NCBI RefSeq assembly: GCF_021117295.1
Contig: NZ_CP088247.1
Location: 1-64,000 of the forward strand
Source: Methylorubrum sp. B1-46
Lineage (GTDB): Bacteria; Pseudomonadota; Alphaproteobacteria; Rhizobiales; Beijerinckiaceae
Direction of reading: 5' to 3'
DNA: 64,000 nucleotides
Each line of letters starts with the position of its first letter. Positions within the stretch are counted from its first letter, which is position 1. The notes beneath the pieces are model-generated. The model had not been told where the DNA came from. It ran no database searches and was given only the letters and a program-made list of their open reading frames with translations. A program made the position numbers and the translations under genes. Positions 7,925 to 18,383 of the stretch are shown here, piece by piece.

Positions 7925-10108
7925 ATGAACGCGCCGGTCCGGACGCCCGATCTCGACCTGCTCGCCGGCTCGGTCGAGCGCGTGACATTTCATAGCGCCG
8001 AGACGGGCTTCTGCGTCCTCAAGGTCCATGCGCGGGGCAAGCGCGATCTCGTGCCGGTGGTGGGCCACGCCCCCGCCATCGCCGCGGGCGAATGGCTGAC
8101 GGCCTCGGGACGATGGATCACCGACCGGGAACACGGACTCCAGTTCCGTGCTGACACGCTCCAGGTCACGCCGCCCACCGGGATCGAGGGCATCGAGCGC
8201 TATCTCGCCTCCGGCCAGATGCGCGGCATCGGCCCGATGATGGCCAAGCGCATCGTCGCCGCCTTCGGCGAAGCGGTGTTCGAGATCATCGAGGCGGAGC
8301 CCGCCCGCCTGACCGAGGTCGAGGGCATCGGCCACAAGCGCGCCGCGCGCATCGTCAAGGGCTGGGCCGAGCAGAAGGCGGTGCGGGAGATTATGATCTT
8401 CCTGCACGCCCACGGCGTCGGCACGGCGCGGGCGACCCGGATCTTCCGCACCTATGGCGGCGACGCGCTGAAGGTGATGGCCGAGGACCCCTATCGCCTC
8501 GCCCGCGACATACGCGGCATCGGCTTCCGGACAGCGGACGCGATCGCGCTGCGCCTCGGCCTCGCCCGCGAGGCGCCCCAGCGTCTCGCCGCCGGGGTGT
8601 CCTACGCGCTTCAGACGGCGATGGACGAAGGCCATTGCGGCCTGCCCGTCGAGCGGCTGGTGGGCCTCGCCGCCGATCTCCTCGACGTCGCGCCCGATCT
8701 CGTCCGCGTTGCCGCGGCGTTGGCGCTGCGCGAGGGTCGCGAGGTTGTGGCCGATACGCTGCGCGGCGAGCCCTGCCTGTTTCTCAAGGGCCTGCACGGC
8801 GCCGAGCGCGCCATCGCGATGCGGCTCGCCGAGCGCGCCGCCGGCATCCCGCCCTGGCCGCCGATCGACCTCGCGATGGCTCGCCCCTGGGTCGAGGCGA
8901 AGACCGCCAAGACGCTCTCCGCCTCGCAGGCCGAGGCGGTCGGGCTGGTGCTGCGCTCCAAGCTCTGCGTGCTCACCGGTGGCCCCGGTGTCGGCAAGAC
9001 CAGCACCCTCGACGCAATCCTGCGCATCCTTACGGCCAAGGGCGTGCGGGTGCTGCTCGCCGCCTCGACCGGCCGCGCGGCCAAGCGCATGGCCGAGCAG
9101 ACCGGGCTGGAGGCCCGCACCCTTCACCGCCTGCTGGAGATCGACCCGCGCAACGGCGGCTTTCAGCGCACTGAGGACAATCCCCTCGATTGCGACCTCC
9201 TCGTCATCGACGAAGCCTCGATGGTCGACGTGCCGCTGATGAACGCCGTTCTCAAGGCGGTGCCGGACCATGCCGGCCTGATCCTCGTCGGCGACGTCGA
9301 TCAGTTGCCCTCCGTTGGCCCCGGTCAGATTCTCGCCGACGTGATCGCGTCGGGCCGGGTGCCGGTGGCCCGCCTCACCGAGATCTTTCGCCAAGCGGCG
9401 GAGAGCCGGATCGTCGTCAACGCCCACAGCATCAACACCGGCCGGATCCCGGTCACGGCGCCCAAAGGCGAGGCGAGCGACTTCTACCTCGTCGAAATCG
9501 AGGATGCGGACCAGGGCGTCGAGACACTCGTCGAGCTCGTGACCCGGCGCATCCCGCAGCGCTTTGGCCTCGATCCGGCCCGCGACATCCAGGTGCTGAC
9601 GCCGATGATCCGCGGTTCGCTCGGAAGCCGCAACCTCAACCACGCCCTGCAGCGGGTGCTGAATCCCTCGCCCCCGACACAGGTTGAGCGCTTCGGCTGG
9701 CGCTTCGCTCCCGGTGACCGGGTGATGGAAACGCGCAACGACTACGACCGCGACGTGTTCAATGGCGATCTCGGCACGGTCAGCGCCATCGATTCCGAGG
9801 AGGAGGCGCTCGTGGTCGATTTCGACGGGCGCCCGGTGATCTATCCCTTCGGTGAACTCGACACGCTCGTGCCGGCCTTCGCCACCACGATCCACAAGGC
9901 GCAAGGCTCAGAATACCCGGCGGTGGTGATCCCGGTGGTCACGCAGCACCGCACCATGCTCGCGCGTAACCTGCTCTATACCGGCGTCACCCGCGGGCGC
10001 CGCCTCGTGGTGCTGGTCGGCCAGCGCCGGGCGATCGGCATGGCGATCCGCGAGGCGGCCTCGCGGCGGCGCTGGACCAAGCTGCGGGAATGGCTCGAAG
10101 CGGGCTGA
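7925..10108 (+). CDS. recD2: RecD2-type ATP-dependent DNA helicase (SF1B)
   Basis: The protein has an N-terminal OB-like and helix-hairpin-helix region (about 80-200, with [11 protein letters not shown] and [12 protein letters not shown]) and then an SF1B helicase: Walker A GGPGVGKT at 352-359, motif [26 protein letters not shown], a UvrD/SH3-like insertion, and the C-terminal [14 protein letters not shown] and TGVTRGR motifs. This architecture matches RecD2, a 5'-3' helicase that acts without RecBC. The ATG at 7925 is preferred; the frame extends 57 codons upstream but only through the repeat element. A family B repeat begins at its stop codon. Confidence 0.93.
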   Translation: MNAPVRTPDLDLLAGSVERVTFHSAETGFCVLKVHARGKRDLVPVVGHAPAIAAGEWLTASGRWITDREHGLQFRADTLQVTPPTGIEGIERYLASGQMRGIGPMMAKRIVAAFGEAVFEIIEAEPARLTEVEGIGHKRAARIVKGWAEQKAVREIMIFLHAHGVGTARATRIFRTYGGDALKVMAEDPYRLARDIRGIGFRTADAIALRLGLAREAPQRLAAGVSYALQTAMDEGHCGLPVERLVGLAADLLDVAPDLVRVAAALALREGREVVADTLRGEPCLFLKGLHGAERAIAMRLAERAAGIPPWPPIDLAMARPWVEAKTAKTLSASQAEAVGLVLRSKLCVLTGGPGVGKTSTLDAILRILTAKGVRVLLAASTGRAAKRMAEQTGLEARTLHRLLEIDPRNGGFQRTEDNPLDCDLLVIDEASMVDVPLMNAVLKAVPDHAGLILVGDVDQLPSVGPGQILADVIASGRVPVARLTEIFRQAAESRIVVNAHSINTGRIPVTAPKGEASDFYLVEIEDADQGVETLVELVTRRIPQRFGLDPARDIQVLTPMIRGSLGSRNLNHALQRVLNPSPPTQVERFGWRFAPGDRVMETRNDYDRDVFNGDLGTVSAIDSEEEALVVDFDGRPVIYPFGELDTLVPAFATTIHKAQGSEYPAVVIPVVTQHRTMLARNLLYTGVTRGRRLVVLVGQRRAIGMAIREAASRRRWTKLREWLEAG

Positions 10109-10155
10109 ACATCGTCCCGAAAGGTGGTCACCGGCTTGCGGGACGATGTGAAAAC
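10109..10155. repeat. Dispersed inverted repeat (family B, copy 1)
   Basis: Perfect 11-bp arms, ACATCGTCCCG (10109-10119) and CGGGACGATGT (10139-10149), flank a 19-nt spacer containing CACCGGCTTGCG. The element begins at the base after the recD2 stop. A related copy lies at 26469-26520, also one base after a stop codon. It could serve as a transcript-stabilising or terminating hairpin. Confidence 0.65.
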
Positions 10156-10309
10156 ACGATGCTCGAAGCGCAACGTTGTAACCGTTTTGCCCTCGCCCCA
10201 GGCCTTGCTCATCGTGTAGGCAGCGGGTGAACGGGCGGCGCGGTCGGCGTGCCCGGCCCTTTCACGAGGCGAGCGACCCGCCATTCCTGATCCCGACGAC
10301 ACGCAGCCG

Positions 10310-11494
10310 GTGCGGCAGGTCTTCTATCTGCCGGGTTTCGATCCCCGCGAGCCCGAGACCTATTGGGGGCTGTTCCGCCGCGAGAGCCGCTTCACGGCGG
10401 AACGTCGCGGCATGGCGATCACCGTCGGCGAGCCGGTTCGCTCGCCGGACGGCATCAGCCTCGATTGGGATGTCGAGAGCGAGGCCGACGGCGCCGCGAC
10501 GCGGGTCCGCTACAGCCTCCTGCGCTGGGACGACATCGTCCGTGAGCGCTTTCCCCGCTCCAACCTCCGCCGTCTGACGAGCCTGCCGGGATTGTGGTGG
10601 CGGCTGTGGCGCTCCGGCTACCTGCGGAAATTCAAGCGCGAGGCGCGCCGCTTCTACCGGGTCATCGTCAGCGTCCATCAGTTCTACGGGGTCTTCGTCC
10701 TGGCGAGCCTCGCGCTCGCCACCGCGGCGGTGACGTTGACGCCTCTGGCGCAGGGGACGCTGCCGGTCCGCATCGCACTCGTCCCGGTCCTCGCCTACGC
10801 GATCCTATCGCTCGTGACGCATCTGACCCGCGGGAAGCCGCTCTACGTCGCCCATCTCGTCGACGATGCCGCCTTCACCCACGACCATGCCTCCGGCCGC
10901 GAGACCGCGATGCGCGAGCGTCTGGGGCCGTGGGCGGAGCGCATCCGCGCCACGGAGGGCCGAGCCTCCGAGATCGTGGTGATCGGTCATTCCTCATCGA
11001 GCTTTCTCGCCTTCGAATGCCTCGACCGCATCCTGAAAGCCGATCCCGATTTCGGCCGGCGCGGCACGCCGGTGACGCTCGTGACCATCGGCAGCGTCAT
11101 TCCTTGGATCACCCTCGATCCGCAGGCGAAGGCGACGCGGGCCGCCCTCGACCGGATCGGCCGCGAGACGGCGATCGGCTGGCTCGACGTCCGGGCCCAG
11201 TGGGATTGGCTCTCGATCCACCTGCGCGACCCGGTCAGCGCCTCGGGCCTGCCGCCACCACCCCGCGACCGCTTCGCGGTGATGCGCGTCGAGATCGAGG
11301 ATCTTATCGAGCCGGCGCTCGTGGCGCGGCGGCGCTGGAACCTGTTCCGCATGCATTTCCAGCTCCTGATGTCGAGCCGATCCCGGAATGTCTTCGACTA
11401 CATCGCCTTCGTGGCCGGGGCGGAGCCGGTTCATGAGGCGGTCGAACGCTGTCGGAAGCGGCGTGTCGAAGCGACGAGCCCGGAATTGACCTAA
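10310..11494 (+). CDS. Putative alpha/beta-hydrolase-like membrane protein
   Basis: The family was not identified. The 394-residue protein starts YLPGFDPREP, has two adjacent hydrophobic segments at about 125-175, and then a nucleophile-elbow-like VVIGHSSSSFLAFECLD with candidate nucleophile Ser228 after G226-H227, followed by VTIGSVIPW. This suggests a lipase- or esterase-like fold anchored in the inner membrane. The GTG start at 10310 is the first in frame and has no strong RBS. It stands alone between recD2 and purL. The catalytic role is inferred only from the elbow. Confidence 0.8.
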   Translation: MRQVFYLPGFDPREPETYWGLFRRESRFTAERRGMAITVGEPVRSPDGISLDWDVESEADGAATRVRYSLLRWDDIVRERFPRSNLRRLTSLPGLWWRLWRSGYLRKFKREARRFYRVIVSVHQFYGVFVLASLALATAAVTLTPLAQGTLPVRIALVPVLAYAILSLVTHLTRGKPLYVAHLVDDAAFTHDHASGRETAMRERLGPWAERIRATEGRASEIVVIGHSSSSFLAFECLDRILKADPDFGRRGTPVTLVTIGSVIPWITLDPQAKATRAALDRIGRETAIGWLDVRAQWDWLSIHLRDPVSASGLPPPPRDRFAVMRVEIEDLIEPALVARRRWNLFRMHFQLLMSSRSRNVFDYIAFVAGAEPVHEAVERCRKRRVEATSPELT

Positions 11495-11684
11495 AAGAAA
11501 AGGTCGAACCAGCTTGTGCGCAACCCGACCGGATTGGCACCTGCCCTTGGCAGCCGGTGCTGATCCGCTCTAGAGCGAAGCGCAAAGTCAATTCGCGTCG
11601 CAGCGAACCTATCCGGTCCGCCATGGACCGTTTCCGGCCAGCGCCGGATCGACCTGCGACGGAGGTTTGGGATAGAGCCTTCGG

Positions 11685-13910
11685 ATGTTTCGCAACGATG
11701 TTCCGATCACGCCCGAGCTGGTGCGGCAGCACGGCCTGACACCCGATGAGTACGAGCGCTTCCGCGCGCTCGTCGGTCGCGAGCCGACGCTGACCGAACT
11801 CGGCATCGTTTCGGCGATGTGGAACGAGCACTGCTCCTACAAATCCTCGCGCAAGCACCTGCGCGGCCTGCCGACCTCAGGTCCCCACGTGATCCAGGGG
11901 CCGGGCGAGAATGCCGGCGTCATCGATATCGGCGACGGCCTCGCCTGCGTCTTCAAGATGGAGAGCCACAACCACCCGAGCTTCATCGAGCCCTACCAGG
12001 GTGCGGCGACCGGCGTCGGCGGCATCCTGCGCGACGTGTTCACCATGGGCGCGCGGCCGATCGCGGCGCTCAACGCCCTGCGCTTCGGTTCGCCGGACCA
12101 TTCGCGCACCCGCCACCTCGTCTCCGGCGTCGTCGCGGGCGTCGGCGGCTACGGCAATTCCTTCGGCGTGCCGACGGTGGGCGGCCTCGTCGGCTTCCAT
12201 AAGCGCTACGATGGCAACATCCTCGTCAACGCCATGGCGGTCGGCCTCGCCCGCACCGACGCGATCTTCTACGCGGCGGCCACGGGCGTCGGGAACCCGA
12301 TCGTCTATCTCGGCTCGAAGACGGGCCGCGACGGCATCCACGGCGCGACCATGGCCTCGGCCGAGTTCGACGAGTCGAGCGAGTCGAAGCGGCCGACCGT
12401 GCAGGTCGGCGACCCCTTCGCCGAGAAGCTCCTGCTCGAAGCCTGCCTCGAACTGATGGCGTCGGGCGCCGTCATCGCGATCCAGGACATGGGCGCGGCC
12501 GGCCTGACCTGCTCGGCGGTGGAGATGGGCGCCAAGGGCGATCTCGGTGTGGAGCTGCATCTGGAGAAGGTGCCGACCCGCGAGGAGGGCATGACCCCGT
12601 ATGAGATGATGCTCTCGGAGAGCCAGGAGCGCATGCTCATGGTGCTCAAGCCCGGCATGGAAGCCGAGGCGGAAGCGATCTTCGTGAAGTGGGGGCTCGA
12701 CTTCGCCGTCATCGGCCACACCACCGACACGCTGCGTTTCGTCATCAAGCATAACGGCGAGACCGTCGCCGACCTGCCGATCAAGGAGCTCGGCGACGAG
12801 GCGCCGCTCTACGACCGGCCGCACATTGCCAACACGCATCAGCCGGTGATCGCCGCCGCGAGCGTCGAGGCGAGGCTGCCGAACGCGGACGCGCTCAAGC
12901 GCCTGATCGGTTCGCCGGAACTGGCTTCGAAGCGCTGGGTCTACGAGCAGTACGACCACTTCATCCTCGGCAACACCGTGCAGAAGCCCGGCGGCGACGC
13001 GGCCATCGTCCGGGTCGAGGACGGCCCGAAGGGCCTCGCGCTCACCACCGACGTGACGCCGCGCTACTGCGAGGCCGATCCGGTCGAGGGCGGCCGGCAG
13101 GCGGTCGCGGAAGCGTGGCGCAACATCACCGCCGTCGGCGGACGTCCGCTCGCCATCACCGACAACCTCAACTTCGGCAATCCGGAGAAGCCCGAGGTGA
13201 TGGGCCAACTCGTCGGCTGCCTGAAGGGCATCGGCGAGGCCTGCCTTGCCCTCGACTTCCCCGTCGTGTCCGGCAACGTCTCGCTCTACAACGAGACCAA
13301 CGGCGTCGGCATCCTGCCGACCCCGACCATCGGCGGCGTTGGCGTCCTGGACGACGTGGAGCAGCACGCGACGGTCGCACTCAAGCGTGAGGGGGACGTG
13401 CTGGTGCTGATCGGCCGGACCGAGGGCTGGCTCGGCCAGTCGCTCTATCTCTCGGAAATCGCCGGCCGCGAGGAAGGTGCGCCGCCCCCGGTCGATCTGG
13501 CGGTCGAGCGTCGCAACGGCGATTTCGTGCGCAGCCTGATCACCTCCGGCATCGCCGACACGGTCCACGACCTTTCCGACGGCGGCCTCGCCTTGGCGCT
13601 CGCCGAGATGGCGATGGCCGGCGGGATCGGCGCGGCGTTGCCCGCTGCGCCGGATGGCGTTCCGGCCCATGCCTACCTCTTCGGCGAAGACCAGGCCCGC
13701 TACCTGATCGCGGTGCCGGCCGAAGCGGCGGCCGACCTCCTCTACAGCGCCTCGGCGCAGGGGATCGACGCGGCGACTGTCGGTATCGTCGGCGGCGACA
13801 GCTTGGTGCTGCCGGGCGAGGAGACGATATCCGTGGCCGAGTTGAAGGCCGCGCACGAGGGCTGGTTCCCGGCCTACATGGCGAGCCAGCCGGCCGCTCC
13901 GGCGGCGTAA
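11685..13910 (+). CDS. purL: Phosphoribosylformylglycinamidine synthase subunit PurL
   Basis: PurL catalyses the ATP-dependent amidation of FGAR to FGAM, the fourth step of purine synthesis, using ammonia from PurQ within the PurLQS complex. At 741 residues it is the short PurL form that needs separate PurQ and PurS, which are not in this window. Diagnostic segments are [16 protein letters not shown] near residue 45, MESHNHPSF near 90, the central [10 protein letters not shown] and the C-terminal [17 protein letters not shown]. The 190 nt upstream holds a GGAGG 19 nt before the ATG, too far for a usual RBS. Confidence 0.97.
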   Translation: MFRNDVPITPELVRQHGLTPDEYERFRALVGREPTLTELGIVSAMWNEHCSYKSSRKHLRGLPTSGPHVIQGPGENAGVIDIGDGLACVFKMESHNHPSFIEPYQGAATGVGGILRDVFTMGARPIAALNALRFGSPDHSRTRHLVSGVVAGVGGYGNSFGVPTVGGLVGFHKRYDGNILVNAMAVGLARTDAIFYAAATGVGNPIVYLGSKTGRDGIHGATMASAEFDESSESKRPTVQVGDPFAEKLLLEACLELMASGAVIAIQDMGAAGLTCSAVEMGAKGDLGVELHLEKVPTREEGMTPYEMMLSESQERMLMVLKPGMEAEAEAIFVKWGLDFAVIGHTTDTLRFVIKHNGETVADLPIKELGDEAPLYDRPHIANTHQPVIAAASVEARLPNADALKRLIGSPELASKRWVYEQYDHFILGNTVQKPGGDAAIVRVEDGPKGLALTTDVTPRYCEADPVEGGRQAVAEAWRNITAVGGRPLAITDNLNFGNPEKPEVMGQLVGCLKGIGEACLALDFPVVSGNVSLYNETNGVGILPTPTIGGVGVLDDVEQHATVALKREGDVLVLIGRTEGWLGQSLYLSEIAGREEGAPPPVDLAVERRNGDFVRSLITSGIADTVHDLSDGGLALALAEMAMAGGIGAALPAAPDGVPAHAYLFGEDQARYLIAVPAEAAADLLYSASAQGIDAATVGIVGGDSLVLPGEETISVAELKAAHEGWFPAYMASQPAAPAA

Positions 13911-13937
13911 CGAGACGAGAGCGAGCGGAGAGCCCCG

Positions 13938-14174
13938 ATGCCCATGGATGCGCGCGAGATCGAGTCGATGATCCGCGAGGCGCTGCCCGACGCCCAAATC
14001 GAGATCAAGGATCTGGCGGGCGACGGCGACCACTACGCCGCGACCGTCATCTCCTCCGCCTTCAAGGGCAAGACCCGCGTGGCGCAGCACCAGATGGTCT
14101 ACGGCGCGCTCCAGGGACGGATGGGGGGCGTGCTCCACGCCCTTGCGCTGACCACCGGGGTTCCGCAGGATTGA
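13938..14174 (+). CDS. BolA family protein
   Basis: BolA proteins pair with monothiol glutaredoxins to handle [2Fe-2S] clusters and iron signals. The 78-residue sequence has the class II fold pattern, with IKDLAGDGDHYAATVISSAFKG and the invariant His in VAQHQMVYGAL. An RBS (GGAG) lies 8 nt before the ATG. The glutaredoxin gene follows 73 nt downstream, which supports a functional pair; purL upstream is probably a transcriptional neighbour only. Confidence 0.93.
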   Translation: MPMDAREIESMIREALPDAQIEIKDLAGDGDHYAATVISSAFKGKTRVAQHQMVYGALQGRMGGVLHALALTTGVPQD

Positions 14175-14247
14175 GCCGATCTTGAAATCGGGCGGACAGG
14201 TCTGATTTCACTCCTGACCGAGACGACGACACAACGAGGACCGTGCG

Positions 14248-14583
14248 ATGACCGACGTCAACACCGCCATCAAGACCGAGATCGACTCCCAGGACGTGGT
14301 CGTGTTCATGAAGGGCACGCCGCAATTCCCGATGTGCGGCTTTTCCGGACAGGTCGTCCAGATCCTCAACTACCTCGGCGTGCCGTTCAAGGGTGTGAAC
14401 GTGCTCGACGACATGGCGGTGCGTGAGGGCATCAAAGCCTATTCCAACTGGCCGACGATCCCGCAGATCTACGTGAAGGGCGAGTTCGTCGGCGGCTGTG
14501 ACATCGCCCGCGAGATGTTCCAGTCGGGGGAACTGCAGCAGTTCCTGTCTGAGAAGGGCGTGCCGGTGAAGAGCGCCGCCTGA
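14248..14583 (+). CDS. grxD: Monothiol glutaredoxin, Grx4 type
   Basis: This CGFS glutaredoxin binds and delivers [2Fe-2S] clusters with glutathione. The 111-residue protein has KGTPQFPMCGFS with the active Cys at residue 30, and the GSH-binding WPTIPQIY and GGCDI segments. GAGGA lies 8 nt before the ATG. It is adjacent to a BolA gene in the same direction, the widespread Grx4-BolA arrangement. Confidence 0.96.
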   Translation: MTDVNTAIKTEIDSQDVVVFMKGTPQFPMCGFSGQVVQILNYLGVPFKGVNVLDDMAVREGIKAYSNWPTIPQIYVKGEFVGGCDIAREMFQSGELQQFLSEKGVPVKSAA

Positions 14584-14654
14584 GCGGCGTCTCGTTCGGG
14601 AAACACTTCGCCTTCACCGGGCTTGTCTCTCGGCGGCTACGCCGGGAGATCAAC

Positions 14655-15557
14655 ATGCACGACGTCATCATCGTGGGCGGCGGCCCGGCAGGGCTCAACG
14701 CCGCCCTGATCCTCGGTCGCGCGCGCCGCAGGGTTCTGCTCTGTGATGCCGGTGAGCCGCGCAATGCCGCGACGCCACGCACCTGGGGCCTGTTCACCCG
14801 CGATGGCACCCCGCCCTTCGATCTGAGGGCGCAGGGTCGGGCCGATCTTGAGCGCTACGAGACCGTTGAGTGTCGCGAGATCGCCGTTCGCGAAGCCTCG
14901 CGCGACGAGGACGGCTTCACTATCCTCCTGGCCGACGGACGCCGCGAGCGGGCACGCCGCCTCATCCTCGCGACGGGCCTTGCGCAGGACATCCCCGAGA
15001 TCGAGGGTTTCGACACCTACTGGGGCACCGGTGTCCATTCCTGCCCCTATTGCGATGGGTTCGAGGTTCGGGATCGTCCGCTCGTCGTCTTCGGCCGCGG
15101 GCATGGCGGCTGCGGACTCGCCCTCGAACTGACCGGTTGGAGCCGAGACGTCACGCTCAGCACGAATGGCGGGGACGCCGATCTCTCGGACAAGGACCGC
15201 GCCCGGCTGAACCGCAATGGCGTGCGGGTGATCGAGACGGAGATCGCGCGCCTTGAGGGGGATGGGTCGCGGCCCACTTGTCTGCGCTTTCGCGATGGCA
15301 GTTCGACGCCTTGCGCGGCGCTCTTTCTGATGCCGTTCGCCTGCAGCCCCTCCCCTCTGATTTCTCAACTCGGCTGCGAACTCGACGAGACCCGCAGCGT
15401 CGTGCCGACCCGCGAATACGAGAAGACCAACGTGCCCGGCCTCTACGTCGCGGGCGATGCCTCGCGCCGGGTGCAGTTCGCGGTGGTGGCCGCTGCGGAG
15501 GGCGCGATGGCGGCCTTCGCCATCAATGCCGAGTTCGTGGCGGAGGCGACCCGGTAA
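14655..15557 (+). CDS. Thioredoxin-reductase-like FAD/NAD(P) oxidoreductase
   Basis: The 300-residue flavoprotein has an N-terminal FAD-binding GGGPAGLNAAL motif, a CPYC redox pair (Cys130, Cys133) followed by DGFEV, a second nucleotide-binding region near 145-160 in which the usual GGGxSA is replaced by GRGHGGCG, and a C-terminal GLYVAGDAS motif. It resembles low-molecular-weight thioredoxin reductases, but the altered NADPH motif means the partner and the donor are uncertain. GGGAGAT lies 5 nt before the ATG. Confidence 0.88.
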   Translation: MHDVIIVGGGPAGLNAALILGRARRRVLLCDAGEPRNAATPRTWGLFTRDGTPPFDLRAQGRADLERYETVECREIAVREASRDEDGFTILLADGRRERARRLILATGLAQDIPEIEGFDTYWGTGVHSCPYCDGFEVRDRPLVVFGRGHGGCGLALELTGWSRDVTLSTNGGDADLSDKDRARLNRNGVRVIETEIARLEGDGSRPTCLRFRDGSSTPCAALFLMPFACSPSPLISQLGCELDETRSVVPTREYEKTNVPGLYVAGDASRRVQFAVVAAAEGAMAAFAINAEFVAEATR

Positions 15558-15663
15558 AAGGGAAAGAATCGGTCATCCAGCCGCAAAGGCGAAGGAAAGA
15601 GCGGCACGACGGCGCGTTGTTTCAAGCGCAGCCTCGTGCCCTTCCCTTTTCTGCTTCGGAGCC

Positions 15664-16551
15664 ATGATGACCCCACCCGTCCATCTCCACACGCCGCGCG
15701 TCGCCGTTGCCTGCGGCTGCGCTCTCGGTGAGGAGGTCGTGTGGGATGCCCGCGACGGGTCGCTGCTCTGGGTCGATATCGAGAACCCGGCGGTCTGGCG
15801 GCACTGGCCCGCGACGAACGAAACCATCCGCCTGCCGCTGGATGAGAAGATCGGCTTCGCCCTCCTCACTCGGGATCCGGGCCGCGTCGTCGCCGGCTTC
15901 AAGTCCGGGGTGGCCGCCTTGCGCCTTTCGGACGGATCCCGCACGCCGCTCGTGCGCCCGGACGACTATCCGGAGAACAACCGGCTGAACAGCGGACAGG
16001 TCGGGCCGGAGGGGCGGCTCTATTTCGGAAGCATGGATGACGGAGAGGAGGCGGAGACCGGCCGCTTCCATCGCTGGAACGGGACTCGCCTCGAGACCTT
16101 CGGCGAGGCTGCGGCCGTGACCAACGGACCCATCGTCAGTCCGGATGGCCGCCGCCTCTACACGATCGACACGGCCCACGGCATCGTGCGGGTTCACGAC
16201 CTCGAAGAGGATCGGATCGGCGAAGGCCGCCCCCTCCTCCGATTTGAGGACGGCTGGGGCAAGCCGGACGGCCTGACGCTCGACGCCGACGGCCACCTTT
16301 GGATCTGCCATTACGGCGCCGGACGCATCACCCGCTTCACGCCGGACGGACGGGTTGCCTACGTCGTGCCGCTGCCCACGCCGCTCGTGACGAAGTGTAC
16401 ATTCGGAGGAGACGACCTCTCGACACTCTACGTGACGACCTGTCTACGCGGCCGCGATCCGAAGCTCGATCCAATGGCCGGCCATCTCTATCGAGTCGAG
16501 ACGGAATTCCGCGGGCTCCGGCCAAACCTTCTGGAACTGCCGCAGACATGA
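15664..16551 (+). CDS. SMP-30/gluconolactonase family sugar lactone hydrolase
   Basis: This is a six-bladed propeller of the regucalcin/gluconolactonase family, which hydrolyses sugar lactones with a divalent metal. Metal-ligand positions are visible: the early Glu in LGEEVVWD, the Asn in NRLNSGQVGPEGRLYFGSMDD, and the Asp in GKPDGLTLDADGHLW. Two adjacent ATGs (15664, 15667) follow GGAG at 15658. The frame is open further upstream, but that stretch is low-complexity Arg-rich and was excluded. The sugar substrate is unknown. Confidence 0.9.
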   Translation: MMTPPVHLHTPRVAVACGCALGEEVVWDARDGSLLWVDIENPAVWRHWPATNETIRLPLDEKIGFALLTRDPGRVVAGFKSGVAALRLSDGSRTPLVRPDDYPENNRLNSGQVGPEGRLYFGSMDDGEEAETGRFHRWNGTRLETFGEAAAVTNGPIVSPDGRRLYTIDTAHGIVRVHDLEEDRIGEGRPLLRFEDGWGKPDGLTLDADGHLWICHYGAGRITRFTPDGRVAYVVPLPTPLVTKCTFGGDDLSTLYVTTCLRGRDPKLDPMAGHLYRVETEFRGLRPNLLELPQT

Positions 16552-16736
16552 GCTGTACAACTCTTGCGACGCTCGCGTGCGGCTTCGCACCGCAATAGCA
16601 TCCGTTGCGGCGCAAATATGAAAGCGCGGTTAAAGCGTAAGAACTGGCGGAACTTATCCCCAATTCGTCAGTTTTTCGTGAACGGTCGAGCTTTCGCTCG
16701 TAAACCGCATTCCCTCATCGAGGGCGAGAGCGGATC

Positions 16737-16952
16737 ATGCCAGTCTTCGATGCGAGGAATCTGACGGAGCATTGTAAAGGCGAGGCGCTTCTCGCAATGA
16801 TGCTCCACGCGACGCCGAAGGCGCGCGAGGAGGCCCGCGAACGTGGCCGGATGCGCTTGGAGCGGGGGACGATGCTGGCCGAAGCGGCTCCGGACCTGCC
16901 GGGTGCGCCCCTCGCTGCACTTCGGCCCACCGAAGTCGCGCCAGTGACCTGA
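16737..16952 (+). CDS. Small hypothetical protein
   Basis: This 71-codon frame encodes a short helical, charged peptide (LLAMMLHATPKAREEARERG) with no recognised family. It lies in a 430-nt space between two better genes, with GAGAGC just upstream. Its amphipathic Arg/Glu helix favours a real gene, but the length and high GC leave doubt. The preceding 185 nt (16552-16736) shows nothing else. Confidence 0.35.
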   Translation: MPVFDARNLTEHCKGEALLAMMLHATPKAREEARERGRMRLERGTMLAEAAPDLPGAPLAALRPTEVAPVT

Positions 16953-16981
16953 CGTATTACCTTTCCGCTGCGGGCAGGATC

Positions 16982-17812
16982 CTACCAAGCCTGGGGCGTG
17001 ATGATGCCTTGGCGTGTGACCACGACCCATTGCCGGCCACGACGTTCGATCGCCTCGACCCGGCCGATGCCCGGCACGGCGTCGCCTCGCCCGACTTCGA
17101 CGAGCCGTCGCCGCCGATCTTCGAGGATCGCGACGCCATCGTAGACGTCGCGCAGGGCCCAACTTTCCAAGGTCTCGGTCTTCAGCTTGTCCGGGAGGCT
17201 GCCGGTCTGCGTCGGCTCCGGGGTGCGCGACTCGGCCTTCGCCTCGGATTTCACCTCGGGCTTGGGCGAAATGGGGATTGCCGCAGCCTGAGACTTCTTC
17301 TCAAGCCCCGCGATCATTCCGGAGAGGCGCTCGGTCTGCTCGCGTTCGCCACGGCTCATTGTCTCAGACAGGCTTACCAACCGCTTGTCGAGCGCCTGCT
17401 CGCTGCGGGCCACCCGCTCGCCGAGGCTGGCGGCTAGCGCCTTGGTCTCACCGCGAGCGGCCTCGCCAGCCTCGCGCAAGGCCGTGGCGATGCGAGCCAG
17501 CCGGTCCACCTCCTGCGCGAGCCGAGCCGATTCGACGCGTCCCGCGGCCAGCTCGCTCCGGATTTGCGCGATTCCATCGTGGGACTGCCCTTGCGGTGCG
17601 GCGACAAGGCCGAGGGCAAGGCCGCCGATCAGGGCCGCCGTGCTCGCTGCAGCGAGGCGACCATGGGCACCGAGGCGGAAGCTCTTGCGCGCGGGCAGCG
17701 CGGCAGGCGCCGCCTTCGCGCCGGCCACCGCCTGCTTCAGCAACTCTTCGGGCGAGATCCTGCCGGTCGGCACTTTTGCCTCGCTCTTGCCCGCTTGGAC
17801 CGTCTCCGACAT
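16982..17812 (-). CDS. Single-pass membrane protein with periplasmic coiled coil
   Basis: The function is unknown. The 276-residue protein has a cytoplasmic N-terminal tail (about 1-50), one transmembrane helix at about 53-72, an Ala/Glu/Arg-rich coiled coil (about 78-175), a Pro/Lys/Glu linker, and a compact C-terminal domain (about 215-276) with SWALRDVYDGVAILEDR and VVVTRQGIIT. The C-terminal module resembles short beta domains in pilus or conjugation assembly proteins. It stands alone and convergent with its left neighbour. Confidence 0.8.
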   Translation of the reverse strand: MSETVQAGKSEAKVPTGRISPEELLKQAVAGAKAAPAALPARKSFRLGAHGRLAAASTAALIGGLALGLVAAPQGQSHDGIAQIRSELAAGRVESARLAQEVDRLARIATALREAGEAARGETKALAASLGERVARSEQALDKRLVSLSETMSRGEREQTERLSGMIAGLEKKSQAAAIPISPKPEVKSEAKAESRTPEPTQTGSLPDKLKTETLESWALRDVYDGVAILEDRRRRLVEVGRGDAVPGIGRVEAIERRGRQWVVVTRQGIITPQAW

Positions 17813-18383
17813 GGCACAGGCTTCCTGCTGACGAGGTCGGCAGACCTCGAACGATGAACGACGCGACGCGTCGTTCGGACGCTGCCGGCCTCAATTCGAC
17901 GTCGCGCCCGATCGTGTTCGTTGCGGCGGAAGTCAGCCGAAAGACATGGCACCGGGCGTTCAAGCATTTTGTTAAGGATGTTTGTTTACTGAAAGGTTAC
18001 CAGCCGAAGGCGGACCCGCTCCCGAGTCTCGGGCCGCAAGACCTGCGCCGACTCGTTCCGAAGGTTGGAGTTTTGGTGCACTCAGCGTTCTTTCAATTCA
18101 GAGCCAAGCTCATCCTTGGCGCTGTCTGTACTGCGATCCGCCGCAACTTGAGCATCACCTGCGCTGCTCTCACCGTCAGACCTCGCTTCATCACCAACGG
18201 CGTCGATCTCGTCTGATCCGCCCAATCATCCCGGTCAAAGCCAGGCGGATAGGTCGCGTCTCAATCACGCGATTGCTGTGCAGTGAAAGTGGAAAAAACA
18301 AGCGGTTGTTGATGGCCTCCTGGCTATACAAGCTTTCTTAACGGGGGCACGGAATTCTCGGGCGACGAAGAGGATCGCCCCCG
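17813..18383. other. Intergenic region upstream of the first curlin gene
   Basis: This 571-nt gap between divergent genes is noticeably lower in GC than its surroundings from about 17960 onward. A 120-codon plus-strand frame (17854-18216) was considered but has no RBS or family. The last 100 nt should hold the promoter of the curlin gene at 18384, whose RBS GAGGA lies about 9 nt before the ATG. Confidence 0.4.

Noticed and set aside
11877..14138. 753-codon minus-strand open frame opposite purL
   Set aside because: It mirrors purL in a high-GC genome; its product is His/Arg/Ala/Asp-rich without domains, and purL is certain.
17854..18216. 120-codon plus-strand frame upstream of the small curlin gene
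   Set aside because: No RBS, no family, mixed composition and location in a lower-GC regulatory gap; kept only as a remark.
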